6,118 nt of DNA from an uncultured bacterium. GTDB taxonomy: Bacteria > Actinomycetota > Actinomycetes > S36-B12. Shown here one piece after another: positions 6,019 through 6,118 of the stretch. A program made the translations under genes and the position numbers. Numbering within the stretch: position 1 is the stretch's first letter; each line of letters starts with the position of its first letter. The stretch covers positions 1 through 6,118 of the forward strand of contig CAITYI010000070.1 in NCBI GenBank assembly GCA_903896585.1. The letters are read 5' to 3'. Below the pieces are notes generated by a model that was not told the DNA's origin, did not search any database, and saw nothing but the letters and a program-made list of their open reading frames with translations.

Positions 6019-6118
6019 TCAAGGGGCCAACAAGATCTTGCTGGCATCCCGTTGATGTGAAGCTAACTCGTGGAACACGTTGGGACCGGAAGCCAATGGC
6101 TCAACTGCATCTACTAGA
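6019..6118 (-). CDS. C-terminal end of a probable zinc-type (MDR) alcohol dehydrogenase, cut by the window edge
   Basis: Only the last 32 codons and the TGA stop (6019-6021) are present; the gene continues past base 6118. The tail reads AVEPLASGPNVFHELA followed by DASKILLAP. This resembles the end of medium-chain zinc-dependent dehydrogenases, where a PL..-.-.F..L helix is followed by a K[IV][LV]L.P strand at the very end. Such enzymes oxidise alcohols or polyols with NAD(P). The zinc ligands and the Rossmann fold are outside the window, so the call rests on a short segment and could be wrong. It precedes the FAH gene on the same strand with a 70-base gap, so shared transcription is plausible. 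Confidence 0.5.
   Translation of the reverse strand, partial: LVDAVEPLASGPNVFHELASHQRDASKILLAP

Noticed and set aside
1..6118. Search for CRISPR arrays, insertion sequences, phage, toxin-antitoxin or defence genes
   Set aside because: No spaced repeats, terminal inverted repeats, transposase motifs or small paired genes were seen; all long frames fit housekeeping or metabolic families.

Overview
The window looks like chromosome of an actinobacterium with a moderate G+C content (about half by eye). This rests on the protein families. The DnaJ has the zinc-finger signature of actinobacterial DnaJ2 proteins (FLGQVMTSRPCPACQGFG), the HrcA ends in the actinobacterial style (GVVGPTHMDYPGTM), three genes start with GTG, and one gene appears to be transcribed without a leader. 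The genus cannot be named from this sequence.

Left part (1-1708, minus strand): a conserved heat-shock operon, hrcA followed by dnaJ. dnaJ runs off the left edge. A near-perfect CIRCE operator (TTAGCACTC-N9-GAGTGCCAA, 1677-1703) lies just upstream of hrcA. HrcA is the repressor that binds CIRCE, so the operon is probably self-regulated. The operator and a strong Shine-Dalgarno place the hrcA start at 1631, not at the further upstream ATG at 1673.

Middle and right (1808-6118): metabolic genes. In order: a GlcD-type FAD-linked 2-hydroxyacid oxidase/dehydrogenase (minus); a 210-base divergent intergenic region with nested inverted repeats; a CocE/NonD-type serine hydrolase (plus) with an apparent leaderless promoter; a fumarylacetoacetate hydrolase (FAH) family enzyme (minus), whose stop codon is one base from the hydrolase stop; and the last 32 codons of what looks like a zinc-type (MDR) alcohol dehydrogenase (minus), probably read in the same direction as the FAH gene. 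Together they suggest a small catabolic locus for an ester, amide or sugar-acid substrate: hydrolysis, oxidation, C-C bond cleavage to pyruvate-like products, and oxidation of 2-hydroxyacids. This pathway is inference; no single gene fixes the substrate.

I saw no RNA gene, insertion sequence, CRISPR array, phage gene or defence system. No stretch longer than 300 bases lacks a gene. I did not find a convincing undescribed system. The points most worth a second look are the leaderless hydrolase promoter, the dyads in the divergent region, the hrcA start and CIRCE layout, and the one-base convergent gene junction.
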